Source: Alphaproteobacteria bacterium | GTDB lineage: Bacteria; Pseudomonadota; Alphaproteobacteria; Caulobacterales; Hyphomonadaceae | DNA length: 56,433 nucleotides | Direction: 5' to 3' | Assembly: GCA_016125405.1 (NCBI GenBank) | Contig: WGLW01000013.1 | Location: forward strand, 1-56,433 | In this document: positions 23,992 through 34,145 of the stretch, piece by piece | Layout of the letters: every line of letters starts with the position of its first letter | How positions within the stretch are numbered: the first letter of the stretch is position 1 | Made by a program: the position numbers and the translations under genes | The notes under the pieces: model-generated | The model's database searches: none | The model's input: the letters and a program-made list of their open reading frames with translations, nothing else | Told to the model about the DNA's origin: nothing

Positions 23992-24444
23992 CTACTTCAA
24001 GCGCTGGGCGCGCGAATCAGGTGATTTATCTTTCGCGGGCCGCCAGAGTGGTCCAGCGGCGAGAAGCAGGACGCCGACGTTGAACACCGCATTGGATGCG
24101 TTGCCTGATGCGATGGAACCTGCGCTGTCGAGCACGAACCACGCAATCAGGCCGGACATCACGATGCGCCGGACGGCCTCCGGGGCAACATCGTAGAGAT
24201 CCGTCGACAGGCGCCAAACGGTAACGCCCCAGCCAAGCAGAAAGCCGCCAGTCAGGGCCGACAGGAAGCGGGTGTCCGGCGAGGCATAGGTTGTCGCGCC
24301 GTCGACCGGCCAGCTCAGCAGATCCAGCGTCAGCCGCGCGGGTTCGATGGTTGGGGTCATTGTCCCCAGAAAGAAAACAGGGGCGAAAGACCCGATGACG
24401 ATGGCGGTGATCTTGAGCCAGACCTTGTGGAACTGCGCGGACAT
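23992..24444 (-). CDS. Hypothetical membrane protein
   Basis: 150 aa, with about four hydrophobic helices (ITAIVIGSFAPVFFLGTM, FLSALTGGFLLGWGVTVW, IVMSGLIAWFVLDSAGSIA, AVFNVGVLLLAAGPLW). It is divergent from the MmyB-type regulator, with a perfect palindrome between the two, so it is probably that regulator's target. No known domain recognised. Confidence 0.7.
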   Translation of the reverse strand: MSAQFHKVWLKITAIVIGSFAPVFFLGTMTPTIEPARLTLDLLSWPVDGATTYASPDTRFLSALTGGFLLGWGVTVWRLSTDLYDVAPEAVRRIVMSGLIAWFVLDSAGSIASGNASNAVFNVGVLLLAAGPLWRPAKDKSPDSRAQRLK

Positions 24445-24499
24445 GACGGGCCTCCTCTCGGCTCCCGGCAGAGGTCCACGTCCGGGCGGCTCGGATCAA

Positions 24500-24514
24500 T
24501 TACCTGGCAGGTAA
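24500..24514. promoter_or_regulatory. Perfect palindrome TTACCTG-G-CAGGTAA, operator
   Basis: The 15-base palindrome lies 35 bases before the regulator start (24549) and 56 bases before the divergent membrane gene (24444), ideal for control of both by the XRE regulator. Confidence 0.65.
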
Positions 24515-24548
24515 GTGTGCGGCGCCGGTCGCCGGGCTATGCTGGCGC

Positions 24549-25295
24549 ATGACCGATTTCCCCTCGGCCCTGAAAGCGTGGCGGCGGATGCGCCGTCTGA
24601 GCCAGCTCGACCTTGCGTCCGAAGCCAGCGTTTCGGCCCGCCACATCGCTTTCCTTGAAACCGGCCGGGCGCGTCCAAGCCCCGACATGATCGGGCGACT
24701 GGGCGATGCGCTTCAGATACCGCTCGTCGCCCGCAACCAGATGCTGACGCTAGCAGGCTTCGCCGCGCGCTACCCCGGACGACAATGGGACGCGGCGGAG
24801 ATGGCGCCCGTTCGCGCCGCGCTGGACCATACGCTTGACCGGCACGCGCCCTATCCCGGCATCGCCATCGACCGCCTGTGGAGCGTGGTTCGTCTCAACG
24901 CGCCTGCGCGCAGATTGTTTGGCCAGATCGGACTCGTCGAAGGCGCCAGCCTGCTTGACCTGATGATGTCCGAGCGCTTGCCGACGTTGATCGAAAACTG
25001 GCCCGAGGTCGCGCACCATGCGGCGAGGCGGCTGCGCACCGAGAGCCTTGCGCAAGGCGGAATCGACCGGCTCGATCAGGTCGCCGACAGACTCGCGGCG
25101 GTGGAGTTCAATCAGAAACCCATGGGGCCCGTTGCGCCGACAATCTATCGGTTCGGTCCGTCGCGTCTGTCGCTCTTTGCGATCATCGCCCAGTTCGGCA
25201 CACCGGAAGACGTGGCCCTCGACGACCTGAAGATCGAATTGTTCTTTCCCGCCGACGCAGAAACGGCGCAGGCGCTGCGCGCTATGAACACCTGA
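24549..25295 (+). CDS. XRE regulator with MmyB-like ligand-binding domain
   Basis: 248 aa. A helix-turn-helix (about 8-62: LKAWRRMRRLSQLDLASEAS, HIAFLETGRARPS) is followed by the MmyB-like PAS-related domain (about 90-245: IAIDRLWSVVRLNAPARRLF, FNQKPMGPV, FGTPEDVALDDLKIELFFPAD). Members of this family bind a small ligand, some a fatty acid, and often repress a divergent oxidoreductase or membrane gene. Here the divergent gene is the membrane protein at 23992-24444, with the palindrome at 24500-24514 between them. Confidence 0.9.
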   Translation: MTDFPSALKAWRRMRRLSQLDLASEASVSARHIAFLETGRARPSPDMIGRLGDALQIPLVARNQMLTLAGFAARYPGRQWDAAEMAPVRAALDHTLDRHAPYPGIAIDRLWSVVRLNAPARRLFGQIGLVEGASLLDLMMSERLPTLIENWPEVAHHAARRLRTESLAQGGIDRLDQVADRLAAVEFNQKPMGPVAPTIYRFGPSRLSLFAIIAQFGTPEDVALDDLKIELFFPADAETAQALRAMNT

Positions 25296-25743
25296 CGGGG
25301 AGAGGGTGCTGGATCGCCGGAGTAAGCAACACTTGCGATCCTTGGTTCTCTGGCGGACACCTGAAAACAAGGCGCTTTATAGTCGGTTTGATGAACGGGT
25401 GATGTCGATGGAAGCCAAACGGACACCGGATGAGCGGTTGGCCACGTCTGCGGGAAGAAGGAGATCACGCTAAAGCGTCGAATTTGCTCGACTATTAATC
25501 GTTCGACAACGGTTCCGTTTCAAGGAGCTGTCGTTTCTCCGGTTGTTTTTCCGCCTAACTGGGAACAAAGGTTCAACCTGAACTACCGATGCGGCTACGA
25601 GAGACCGGTAGGGCAAAAGCCTGCAGTCCGCGGTTTTCAACTGTGCGATATGGCGCAGTTGCTCCCGATTTGCGGGCGCACCCTCCGGATACTTCGCGAC
25701 AATTTTGGAGACTGGAAAAATCGGGAGGCAGAGACGGACTGCG
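25296..25743. other. Intergenic region downstream of tRNA-Ser
   Basis: Frames in this 448-base stretch show no recognisable protein. The 3' side of the tRNA gene faces it, the usual side for integration, but no integrase or duplicated tRNA end is visible. Confidence 0.4.
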
Positions 25744-25833
25744 TGGCGGTGAGAGTGGGATTCGAACCCACGAGACAGTTTCCCGTCTACACGCTTTCCA
25801 AGCGTGCGCCTTCGACCACTCGGCCACCTCACC
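25744..25833 (-). tRNA. tRNA-Ser (GGA anticodon)
   Basis: Read on the minus strand, the acceptor stem GGTGAGG pairs with TCTCACC (one G-U), followed by G73 and an encoded CCA at 25746-25744. The D arm (GGCCGAGTGG), anticodon loop TTGGAAA (anticodon GGA), a long class II variable arm and the T loop GGTTCGAATCCC are all present. Length 90 nt is typical for serine tRNA. Confidence 0.97.
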
Positions 25834-25949
25834 ATCAGCAGGCCCGGGGTATTTACATGCCTCTCGGCCCGGCGCAAGCGTGAGGGGTCTTTGACGCTTG
25901 GCCTCGCGCTCCCCACATGCTGCGCAGCACCTGATTGCGGAGATGTTCC

Positions 25950-26609
25950 ATGTTTTCCTTCGGAAAAAAGCTCGATATGCCTGTGGCCGACCGCGCCCTG
26001 CCGGGGCGGCAGGCCGCCATTCCCACGGCGGCGGAGCATTTCGTCAACCATCACGCACTGAAGGGACCCTATCCGGAGGACGTCCAGGTCGCCGTGTTCG
26101 GCCTTGGTTGCTTCTGGGGCGCGGAGCGGAAATTCTGGGAAACGGACGGGGTCTGGGTCACGGCGGCGGGCTATGCCGGAGGCTTCACGCCAAACCCCAC
26201 CTATGAGGAAGTCTGTTCGGGTCAGACGGGCCACACGGAGGTTGTGCTCGTCGCCTATGATCCGGCGAAGGTATCCTACGAACAACTCCTCAAGGTGTTC
26301 TGGGAGAACCATGACCCGACCCAGGGCATGCGCCAGGGCGGCGACATCGGCACGCAGTACCGCTCTGCGATCTACACCTATACCGCCGAACAGGCGCGCG
26401 AGGCCGAGGCGTCCCGCGCCGCCTATCAGGCTGCGCTGAGCAAGGCCGGGCGCGGCGTGATCACGACCGAGATCAAGCCGGCCGGCGATTTCTATTTTGC
26501 CGAGGACTACCACCAGCAGTACCTGGCCAAGAACCCGGCGGGCTATTGCGGGCTTGGCGGAACGGGAGTCTCGTGCCCGATCGGGACGGGCGTCCGGTCA
26601 GCCGGCTGA
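25950..26609 (+). CDS. msrA: Peptide methionine sulfoxide reductase A
   Basis: 219 aa from ATG 25950 (GCGGAGA upstream). It reduces (S)-methionine sulfoxide in proteins. The catalytic motif GCFWG has its Cys at 54, and the recycling cysteines lie in the tail ([13 protein letters not shown]). The 45-residue N-terminal extension ([20 protein letters not shown] and on) is typical of the longer MsrA form; no signal peptide is seen, so it is cytosolic. The stop overlaps the convergent opgH end by 12 bases. Confidence 0.95.
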   Translation: MFSFGKKLDMPVADRALPGRQAAIPTAAEHFVNHHALKGPYPEDVQVAVFGLGCFWGAERKFWETDGVWVTAAGYAGGFTPNPTYEEVCSGQTGHTEVVLVAYDPAKVSYEQLLKVFWENHDPTQGMRQGGDIGTQYRSAIYTYTAEQAREAEASRAAYQAALSKAGRGVITTEIKPAGDFYFAEDYHQQYLAKNPAGYCGLGGTGVSCPIGTGVRSAG

Positions 26610-28763
26610 GGCGGAGACAGGCGTAGGCGAAAGCGGAGCGGCGGCGTGGCTCGGAGCAGCCGTCGCTGCCGCTATCCGCTCCAGAAGGTCAGGGCGGTTG
26701 AGCGCCGCCATGCGTTCGGCCTTGCCCATCCGCGCGATCATCGTCTCCGGACTGTCCTGTTCGAGGCGCGCGAGCACGAACGCGGTCGGAGCGTGGATTT
26801 CCCCGGGCTCGACCGGCCAGCGGCTGTCGACGAAGTCTGCGTGATGACGCGCAGCGGCGGGCGAGGCCACAACCTCCTCGAAGCGGTCGGCCTCGACGCC
26901 GCGCAGCGTGCGGGTTGACGCCTCAGCCGCCGTGACGATGTCTGGAACCTCAAGGTCTTCGGGCGTCGCCTGCAGGCTCCACAGGAACGAACCCGACCGT
27001 GGGCGCCTTGCGGCCCAGGCCGAAAGCGGCGCAGCCAGCAGCAGGCTCAGGGCGGCCGGCGCAATCCAGGCGCCGAACACCAGCGAGATCGCCAGCGCCG
27101 ACCCCAGCAGCGCCGCGCCAAAAACCATGTGCGGCGTATAGTGGCGCAACAGGTCGGCCCAGGCGAACCCCTCGCGGTCGCGCACCTGTGGGCGCCAGCC
27201 GGCGTCGCGTCCGAGCAGGGTCGAGAAGACGGCGCCTGCCTGGTTCAGCATCATCACCGGCGCCATCAGCGCGGACAGCACGGCCTCGGCGACGAGCGAC
27301 AGCAGGAACCGCGGATTGCGCGTCCAGCCGGGAAGCTTGCCTGCCGCCCAGAGCAGCATCGCCAGCCATTTCGGCGAAAGCACGATCGCGGCGGTGAGAA
27401 TGAACAGGCGGAAGGCGCGCGCATCGTCGATCACCGGCCAGTGCGGCATCAGCGATTCCCCCGCGCCGAAATAGGCCGGACGCAGGAACGCGCCCTGAAG
27501 CGACAGGCCGAGGCCCGCGAGGATCAGGCCGAGCCAGAGCACGGCCGACAGATAACCCATGACGCCTGCGGTGATGTGGGCGCGGCTCACGCCGTCAAAG
27601 CCCTTGGCGCCGAGAAGTCCTAGGTGCTGCAGATTGCCCTGCGCCCAGCGACGGTCGCGCGCGGCGATGTCGACCATGGTCGGCGGGCATTCCTCGTAGC
27701 TGCCTCCGATGTCGGGCGCGATCTCGACGCGCCAGCCGGCGCGGCGGAGGAGGGCGGCTTCGATGAAGTCGTGGCTGAGAACCGGGCCGCCCAGAGGCGC
27801 CTTGCCGGGCAGGCTCGGCAGGCCGGCATGGGCGGCGAAGGCGCGCACGCGGATGATGGCGTTGTGGCCCCAGAAGTTTCCAGCGCCGCCCGCCCACCAG
27901 GCGACGCCGCCGCCGAAGAGCGGGCCATAGGCGCGCATGGCGAACTGCTGGGCCCGCGCAAAGACGGTCTGCGCGCTCACGATCACGGGAAAGGTCTGGA
28001 TCAGGGCTGTCCGCGGCCGCGTTTCCATGCGGCGCACGAGTTCAACCAGCGTCGATGGCGACATCAGGCTGTCGGCGTCGAAGACAACCATGAAATCATA
28101 GCGGCCGCCCCAGCGCTCGACGAAATCGTGCACATTGCCGGACTTGCGGTGCCGGTTGATCGTGCGGCGCCGGTAGAAGAACGGCGCGCCGGGCCTGCGC
28201 GCGCGAATCTCGGTGAAGGCGGCTTCTTCGGCGAGCGCGATCTCCGGATCGGTGGTGTCGCTCAGAAAGAAGATCTCGAAATGGCTGGCTGCGCCGGCCG
28301 CGACGAGCGCATCCCACACGGCTTCGGCGCCGCCGAGCACGCGGGCCGGCTGCTCGTTGTACATCGGCAGGATGATGACGGTGCGCGACGCGATCGAAGG
28401 ATCAGTCGAAGCCGCCGGAACCGGCTTTGCGCGCGGCGCGGCGAGAAGCGTGAAGAAGCCGGCGAAAGCCGTTGCGCTGGCCGAGGATATCCACGCGAAG
28501 TTCAGGCAGAACAGCACCAGCACGACCCATTCGAGCACCGTCATGCCGGAGACGTTGAGCGTGTTGTACATCTCGTAGGCGGCAAGCCCGGTGATCAGCG
28601 CCGCAGCGATCACGATGACGCCGAGGCGCCAGCGGCCATCCAGTTCCGGCGCGGGCTTCACGCGCGGCAGGTCGACCGGCTGGGCCGGCATCGCCAGTGG
28701 CGCTTCGGGGGGGCAGGTGGGGATCGCGCCGCTGCTGCGCGCAAGTCTCAATCGGGCGTCCAT
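26598..28763 (-). CDS. opgH: Glucan biosynthesis glucosyltransferase OpgH
   Basis: 721 aa from ATG 28763. An inner-membrane GT2 glycosyltransferase making the beta-glucan backbone of osmoregulated periplasmic glucans from UDP-glucose. Two N-terminal helices (about 40-95) precede the catalytic domain: [25 protein letters not shown] (DxD), [12 protein letters not shown] and [12 protein letters not shown] (the Q/RxxRW motif). About six more helices follow. The start overlaps the opgG stop by 16 bases, giving operon order opgG-opgH. A longer upstream frame runs antisense-free through opgG and is rejected. Confidence 0.93.
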   Translation of the reverse strand: MDARLRLARSSGAIPTCPPEAPLAMPAQPVDLPRVKPAPELDGRWRLGVIVIAAALITGLAAYEMYNTLNVSGMTVLEWVVLVLFCLNFAWISSASATAFAGFFTLLAAPRAKPVPAASTDPSIASRTVIILPMYNEQPARVLGGAEAVWDALVAAGAASHFEIFFLSDTTDPEIALAEEAAFTEIRARRPGAPFFYRRRTINRHRKSGNVHDFVERWGGRYDFMVVFDADSLMSPSTLVELVRRMETRPRTALIQTFPVIVSAQTVFARAQQFAMRAYGPLFGGGVAWWAGGAGNFWGHNAIIRVRAFAAHAGLPSLPGKAPLGGPVLSHDFIEAALLRRAGWRVEIAPDIGGSYEECPPTMVDIAARDRRWAQGNLQHLGLLGAKGFDGVSRAHITAGVMGYLSAVLWLGLILAGLGLSLQGAFLRPAYFGAGESLMPHWPVIDDARAFRLFILTAAIVLSPKWLAMLLWAAGKLPGWTRNPRFLLSLVAEAVLSALMAPVMMLNQAGAVFSTLLGRDAGWRPQVRDREGFAWADLLRHYTPHMVFGAALLGSALAISLVFGAWIAPAALSLLLAAPLSAWAARRPRSGSFLWSLQATPEDLEVPDIVTAAEASTRTLRGVEADRFEEVVASPAAARHHADFVDSRWPVEPGEIHAPTAFVLARLEQDSPETMIARMGKAERMAALNRPDLLERIAAATAAPSHAAAPLSPTPVSASAG

Positions 28764-30334
28764 CGGAACAACCAGGTTTCGGATTGCTGAACGCCACCCC
28801 CCATCAGCGCCGCGCGCAGTTCGACAAGCGGCGCGCCTTGAGGGTCGAGATCGAACACGAGCCGGCGTCCGCCCTGTTCGCCTTCTTCGAGATGCACATT
28901 TCGCACGTCGCCGGCTGATCCCCAGACGTCGGCGGTCGCCGTGTCGATGCCGGGCGTGTCGGCGAAGTCGACGACGAAGCGGCGAACCTGCGGCGAGCCG
29001 GGCACGGCGCCGGAGCGGGTGGCGAGCACTCGTGCCACCGGCATAGCCTGACCCGGGCCGCCGCTCCAGACCAGCCGATAGGAGAGCTTCTGCGGCGTTC
29101 CCGGCTCCCACGCCTCGTCCGGGCGCCAGAACGCAACGATGTTGTCGTTGTATTCGTTCGGGGTCGGAATCTCGATCAGCATCACATTGCCCGCGCCCCA
29201 GTCGCCGGTGGGTTCAACCCACACGCTGGGGCGCTTCTCGTAGCGCGCCTCGAGATCGTCATAGGCGTCGAGCTTACGCTCGCGCTGCATCAGGCCAAAC
29301 CCCTTGGGCTGGCGGTCGTGGAACATCGACACCTGCAGGTCGCGCGGATTGGTCAGCGGGCGCCACACCATCTCGCCATTGCTCATCTTGATGGCGAGGC
29401 CGTCGCTGTCGTGCACTTCCGGCCGGTAGTCGTCGACACCGCCCCGGTCGGCGAGGCTGTGCATGAACATGGACGAGATCGCGCCCACGCCCACTTCAGT
29501 GATTTCCTTGCGCGGGTAGATCACGGCGCGCACGTTCATCACGGTCGACTTGCCGGGCTGGATGTTGAACAGGTAGGCGCCGGATGCGCTGTCCGTGTCG
29601 AGCAGCGCGGCGACCGTAAGCGATGTCGCGTCCGGCGCGGGCTTCAGGATCCAGAAGCGCGTCAGGCGGGGGAATTCCTCGCCCTTGCGCGAGGCGGTGC
29701 CGATGGCGAGCGCCCGCGCCGAGGCGCCGTAAACCAGGCCCTGCGCGAGGCTGCGGAAATAGGCGCCGCCCTGGAAGACGGCCGCCTCATCCACCTTGCC
29801 GTTGTCGCCATAGGGGAAAAGCGCGCGCCAGCCCGAAACGCCGAGCGCCGCCCGGTCGGCTTGCGTCGACGTGGCGAAGTCCTGGAAATCGACATAGCCG
29901 GATGCGTCGCTCACCCGGTGGACGACGCCGTCCTCGACGAGGTTGAGTTCGATGGGATCGGAAAAGATGTAGCCGCGCGGCAGCGGCAGGATGGCGAACT
30001 GGCCGGCATCCTCGCGCCAGATCGAGTTTTCGGAGCGTGGGCGCAGGCGGCGATAGCCGTCATACCCCAGATTGCGGAACGCCTTCGGCAGCGGCGTGGG
30101 CTCGAAGCGATAGGGACGCGTCGAAAGATCCTGCGCGATGCCGGATACGAGATGGAACAGCTGGTCCGGCGTCGTCAGAAGCGCCGCTTGCGGCTGGCTG
30201 ACCGCGACGGCGTCGCGCGGCGAATCCTGTTCGTTCGGACCGCGTCCCGAGGCGGCCGAGGCAAACAACGCCGACAATACGACCAGGAACGCCACTGCTC
30301 CCAGCGCGACAGTGCGATTTGGCTGCACGTGCAT
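28748..30334 (-). CDS. opgG: Periplasmic glucan biosynthesis protein OpgG
   Basis: 528 aa. A signal peptide (ALGAVAFLVVLSALFASAA) leads to the MdoG/OpgG domain: LPLPRGYIFSDPIEL, FRSLAQGLVYGASARALAIG, RFWILKPAP, NVRAVIYPRKEITEVGVG and RPEVHDSDGL. OpgG acts in the periplasm on the nascent glucan, branching or cleaving it. It is the first gene of the opgGH pair. The upstream gap (30335-30595) has a perfect 8-bp hairpin, CGGCCGCA/TGCGGCCG, at 30359-30377 but no gene. Confidence 0.94.
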   Translation of the reverse strand: MHVQPNRTVALGAVAFLVVLSALFASAASGRGPNEQDSPRDAVAVSQPQAALLTTPDQLFHLVSGIAQDLSTRPYRFEPTPLPKAFRNLGYDGYRRLRPRSENSIWREDAGQFAILPLPRGYIFSDPIELNLVEDGVVHRVSDASGYVDFQDFATSTQADRAALGVSGWRALFPYGDNGKVDEAAVFQGGAYFRSLAQGLVYGASARALAIGTASRKGEEFPRLTRFWILKPAPDATSLTVAALLDTDSASGAYLFNIQPGKSTVMNVRAVIYPRKEITEVGVGAISSMFMHSLADRGGVDDYRPEVHDSDGLAIKMSNGEMVWRPLTNPRDLQVSMFHDRQPKGFGLMQRERKLDAYDDLEARYEKRPSVWVEPTGDWGAGNVMLIEIPTPNEYNDNIVAFWRPDEAWEPGTPQKLSYRLVWSGGPGQAMPVARVLATRSGAVPGSPQVRRFVVDFADTPGIDTATADVWGSAGDVRNVHLEEGEQGGRRLVFDLDPQGAPLVELRAALMGGGVQQSETWLFRWTPD

Positions 30335-30595
30335 TTACGAACAACACCCTCAAGGCAACGGCCGCATCCTGCGGCCGCCCAATCACCTGTCCCCCTTATT
30401 GGATTTCCGGTCCCTCTTTGGCGCTGTCCGCCTGCTTCTCCGGCAAGCGTCGCGCCCTAACGCCGCGTCTTTAACACGGACGCGGGCAAAGGGTTCTATG
30501 GATTGCTGCGGATTCGGGCGAATCTTCCAAAGATTTAATCATCGTGCAATGTCCGGCCCCCGCTTGCCGTCGCTGGCGCCTCAGGAAACGACTGT

Positions 30596-32701
30596 TCAGC
30601 CGCGCGGCCGGATGACAAGCCGGTCGATGAAGAACTCCATCATCCGGGTCTGGTCGACGCCGGTGTGGCCCTGGTCCGGGCCGACCTGCAGGTCAAAGCT
30701 CTTTCCTGCCCGTTGCAGCGCCCGGATCAGCTGCAGCGAATTGTCGGCGTGGACGTTGTCGTCCGACGTTCCGAAGTAGAGCAGCAAATCGCCTTGCAGC
30801 TGGCCGGCGTAGGTCAGGACGGCGGCCTGGTCGTAGGCCCGGTTGTCCGGTGCGGGCAGGCCGAGATACCGCTCCGAATAGGCGCTGTCGTAGAGGCGAT
30901 AGTCTGTCACCGGCGAGCTTGAGGCTGCCGCCTGCACCAGGTCCGGGTGGCGCAGCAACAGCGTTGCCGCGACCGTTCCGCCATAGGAGGTGCCGTAAAC
31001 GCCCACCCGGCTTGCATCGACGTAGGGCCGGGCAGCCAGCGAGCGGATGCCGGCGGCGAAATCGTCGATCTCGGCGACGCCCAGTTGCTGATAGACGCTG
31101 TCGAGGATCTGCCGGCCCCGGCCCATGGCCGTCCGGGCGTCCATCCGCACCACCAGGAAGCCGAATTCGGCAAGCGCACTCGGCCGCTGGAAGGTCTCCG
31201 AGACACTGTTGGACGAGGGGCCGCCATAAAGGCCGATCAGGACGGGATACTTCTTCGACGGGTCGAAATTCGACGGAAACTGGATGAGCCCCTTGAGCTC
31301 CGTCGACCCGTCCGCCGAGGTGAAGGTGAACATCTCGGCGCGCTTGAACCCGAGATCGTCCGCGGCGCTGGCGTCCCCGCTCGCGATCTCGGCGACAACC
31401 TTCCCGTCGCTGTCCATCAGCCGGGTGACCGGCAGCTGGTCGTGTGTCTGCGCGATGTCGACGAAATGCTTGCCGTCCGGGGAAAGAACGACCTTGTGGT
31501 CATAGGCGGGGTCGGTCAGCCGCTGGTCGTCGCTGCCGTCCAGCTTCACGCGGTGCAGCTGCGTCTTCATGTACGTGTCGCCGGACCGCGCCGTGTACCA
31601 CATGTAGTTGTTGCGTTCGTCAATCCGCACAATGTCGATGACGTCGTAGTCATGATGCGTCAGCTGCGCGATCATTCGTCCCGAAACGTCGTAGAGGAAG
31701 TAGTTACGGAAGTTCGTTCGTTCGGATGTCCATATGAACCGTTTCCCGTCGTTCAGGAAAACCGGTTGCGAAACCATCGCCCACGATTGTGGACGCGCTT
31801 CGCGGACGATCGAATGGCATGCGCCCGTTGTCGGCGAACAGCCGGCAAGTTCGATCGTTTTCTGCGTACGATCCGAACGGAACACCAGAAGTTCGTCGCC
31901 GTTGGCCGTCCATTCCGCATTCCAGATGTAATGTCCGACGACGAAGTCGGAAAACGGTTGTCCGTCGCGAACGTCCATCCGCGTCGTAACACCGGTGCGC
32001 AAGTCGCGAACCATCAGATCCGCTACTGGATTGTTGGCGCCCGGATGTGGATACGCCTCGACCAGCACGTTGTCGTTCGCTTGTGTCTGGTCGAGCGGAA
32101 CGTAGTAGTCGGACACTTGTTGTTCGTCGTAGCGCATCCACGCGATCTTCGTTGAGTCCGGCGACCACCAGACGGGCGAACGCACGCTGAACTCTTCGAG
32201 ATAGACGTAGCTGCCGACGCCATTGAGTACGCGCGCCGCCGCGCCGCCGTCTGTTGTGATCTGTTGTTCGACCCCGCCTTTCTCAGGCGTGATCCAGAGA
32301 TTGGCGTCGCGCGTGAACGCCCGAAGTTTGCCGTCCGGCGAAACGACGTTGGCGTCCGCGCCGCGTCCGCGCGCGAAAACCAGCGGCGCCTCGACCATCG
32401 CGCCGGATGCACCTGTTGAAGCGGAGTCGGTCGTCGGCGACGGCGTGTTGATTGGCGCCGACTTGCCGGTGCGAAGCATGTAGCGCCAGCGCTGTCCGCC
32501 AAGCGTGTAGTCGAAACTCCGTCCGTTGGCCGCCCAGACTGGGTGGCGCGCTCCCATGTCGACGGAGTCGCGCACGTGCGGCGCCATCGTCGCCCATTGC
32601 TCGTAACCCGGCATCGATTTGATACGGCTCTGCGCACCTGCGGCGCCCGCGCCAGCCAGAATGGCCAGGACCAGCAGGAAAGGGCGGGCGATCCGGATCA
32701 T
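30596..32701 (-). CDS. Secreted dipeptidyl-peptidase IV-like S9 peptidase
   Basis: 701 aa from ATG 32701, chosen because it starts a clear signal peptide (IARPFLLVLAILAGAGAAGA). Residues about 60-430 are the beta-propeller (WRYMLRTGKSAP, SPVWWSPDSTKIAWMRYDEQ, the Glu-containing VYLEEFSV loop). The C-terminal alpha/beta hydrolase has GTSYGGTVAATLLL (nucleophile Ser), YFGTSDDNVH (Asp) and PDQGHTG (His). It removes X-Pro dipeptides from peptides outside the cytoplasm. The gene stands alone and is divergent from an MFS transporter, which may import the products (inference). Confidence 0.9.
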   Translation of the reverse strand: MIRIARPFLLVLAILAGAGAAGAQSRIKSMPGYEQWATMAPHVRDSVDMGARHPVWAANGRSFDYTLGGQRWRYMLRTGKSAPINTPSPTTDSASTGASGAMVEAPLVFARGRGADANVVSPDGKLRAFTRDANLWITPEKGGVEQQITTDGGAAARVLNGVGSYVYLEEFSVRSPVWWSPDSTKIAWMRYDEQQVSDYYVPLDQTQANDNVLVEAYPHPGANNPVADLMVRDLRTGVTTRMDVRDGQPFSDFVVGHYIWNAEWTANGDELLVFRSDRTQKTIELAGCSPTTGACHSIVREARPQSWAMVSQPVFLNDGKRFIWTSERTNFRNYFLYDVSGRMIAQLTHHDYDVIDIVRIDERNNYMWYTARSGDTYMKTQLHRVKLDGSDDQRLTDPAYDHKVVLSPDGKHFVDIAQTHDQLPVTRLMDSDGKVVAEIASGDASAADDLGFKRAEMFTFTSADGSTELKGLIQFPSNFDPSKKYPVLIGLYGGPSSNSVSETFQRPSALAEFGFLVVRMDARTAMGRGRQILDSVYQQLGVAEIDDFAAGIRSLAARPYVDASRVGVYGTSYGGTVAATLLLRHPDLVQAAASSSPVTDYRLYDSAYSERYLGLPAPDNRAYDQAAVLTYAGQLQGDLLLYFGTSDDNVHADNSLQLIRALQRAGKSFDLQVGPDQGHTGVDQTRMMEFFIDRLVIRPRG

Positions 32702-32849
32702 GGATGGGTCCCAGCTATGCGTGTGTCCTGCGCAGGACGACCGTGGAGGCCGGTCAGTCTGGTCTGAATTCCGGGTGAGGTCGAGAGCCGCAGGGTCAGG
32801 CCGGCAGACCTGCTTGAGCAGAATCGCGAGCGGCCCTATCGCATGGGCG

Positions 32850-34127
32850 ATGGACCCTGTTTCGCCTCCCGATGCGCAACCTGATCGCAGGGGGGCGTTT
32901 CTCCTGCTGTTCTTCTGCCAGCTGGCCGTAGGCGCCGGAAACACCATGCTGGTGTCTGCCGTGCTGCCGCCGCTGACCCGCACGCTCCACCTGCCGGACT
33001 GGACGGCTGGCGCGATATTCTCGCTTTCCGCCGCGGTGTGGGTGGTCGCGGCGCCTTATTGGGGCGCACGGTCGAATCATATGGGTCGGCGGCCCGTCAC
33101 CGCGATCGGCATGTTCGGGTTCGCCGCTTCAATGTTGCTGTTTGCGGCGTTCTCTGCCGCCGCGCTGATGCACTGGATTACTGGCTGGGTTCTGGTCTTT
33201 TCACTCCTGCTCTTCGCCCGCTCCCTGTTCGGAATCTTCGGATCGGCGACGACGCCGGCCAGCCAGGCCTATGTCGCCGACCGGACGACTCGCGAGGAGC
33301 GCACGGACCAGATCGCGACGCTGACTTCCGGCTTCACGCTGGGGCAGATGGCCGGGCCGGCGGCGGCGGCTGTTCTGATTACCGCCGGAGGCATGATCTC
33401 CAGCGAGATCGGGTTGTTGACGCCGGTGGTGGTGATCACAGTGATCGCCATCGGCATCGGTCTCTGGGTAATGATTGGCCTACCGGAGAACCGGCCGCCC
33501 AAGGAGGATGCAGGGCTCACACGGACTGAAGAATCGGGGTTGTGGCGGACGCCGGGAATCTTTCCCTACCTGCTCTATGCCGTTGGCCTGTCGCTGGTCA
33601 TCGGGGTGCTGAGCCAGACATTTCCGTACGCGATCATGGACCGGATGCACGTGGAGGGCGCCGCCTCGGCTCAATACACCGGCCCCGCCATGACCATGGG
33701 GGCGATGGCGACGCTGATTTCACAACTCGTGCTGATTCCGCGCCTGAAACTGTCGACCCGCTCTTTGATGGCGTATGGCGCGCTGATCCTCGGCGCGTCG
33801 GCGCTGTTCATGATCGGAGCGGCAAATTTCGCGCTCTTTGCCTTCGCCCAGATTCTCTACGGCCTGGGCCTGGGTCTGTCCCGGCCCGGTTTCTCAGCGG
33901 GCGTTTCCTTGAACGCAACGCCTGCGCAGCAGGGAGATGTCGCCGGTTATGTGACGGCCGCCAACGGTATGGGGTTTGTCGTTTCGCCGCTCTTCGGGCT
34001 GTGGATGTACGAGAACGTTTCGCCGGCGTCCCCATTCATCTTCTGTCTTGGGCTGTCCGCCATCCTCGCATTTTATGCGCTTGTTTCCGCGCGGAGGCGG
34101 CGAGCCAAAAGCCCTCCGCCGTCCTGA
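32850..34127 (+). CDS. MFS transporter
   Basis: 425 aa from ATG 32850, about 12 transmembrane helices. The motif A-like loop reads GARSNHMGRRPVTAIG and the central loop carries YVADRTTREERT, typical of drug-efflux-like DHA1 members. The substrate is not predictable. The longer frame upstream to 32619 overlaps the peptidase start and is rejected. It ends 18 bases before the convergent stress gene. Confidence 0.87.
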   Translation: MDPVSPPDAQPDRRGAFLLLFFCQLAVGAGNTMLVSAVLPPLTRTLHLPDWTAGAIFSLSAAVWVVAAPYWGARSNHMGRRPVTAIGMFGFAASMLLFAAFSAAALMHWITGWVLVFSLLLFARSLFGIFGSATTPASQAYVADRTTREERTDQIATLTSGFTLGQMAGPAAAAVLITAGGMISSEIGLLTPVVVITVIAIGIGLWVMIGLPENRPPKEDAGLTRTEESGLWRTPGIFPYLLYAVGLSLVIGVLSQTFPYAIMDRMHVEGAASAQYTGPAMTMGAMATLISQLVLIPRLKLSTRSLMAYGALILGASALFMIGAANFALFAFAQILYGLGLGLSRPGFSAGVSLNATPAQQGDVAGYVTAANGMGFVVSPLFGLWMYENVSPASPFIFCLGLSAILAFYALVSARRRRAKSPPPS

Positions 34128-34145
34128 CACGCGCACGTATACGAT

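Noticed and set aside
25744-25833. tRNA-Ser as an island attachment site
   Set aside because: No duplicated tRNA 3' end or integrase gene nearby; the accessory region ends 3.8 kb earlier.
27624-28790. Long plus-strand frame opposite opgH
   Set aside because: Antisense shadow of a convincing GT2 glucosyltransferase; composition (Arg/Gly/Asp-rich) is typical of shadow frames.
29318-30460. Long open frame (380 codons) on the plus strand opposite opgG
   Set aside because: The opposite strand encodes a full-length OpgG with clear motifs; the plus frame is a high-GC antisense shadow with no domain.
30947-32155. Plus-strand frame of 402 codons opposite the DPP IV gene
   Set aside because: No motifs; the minus frame carries a complete propeller plus Ser-Asp-His triad.
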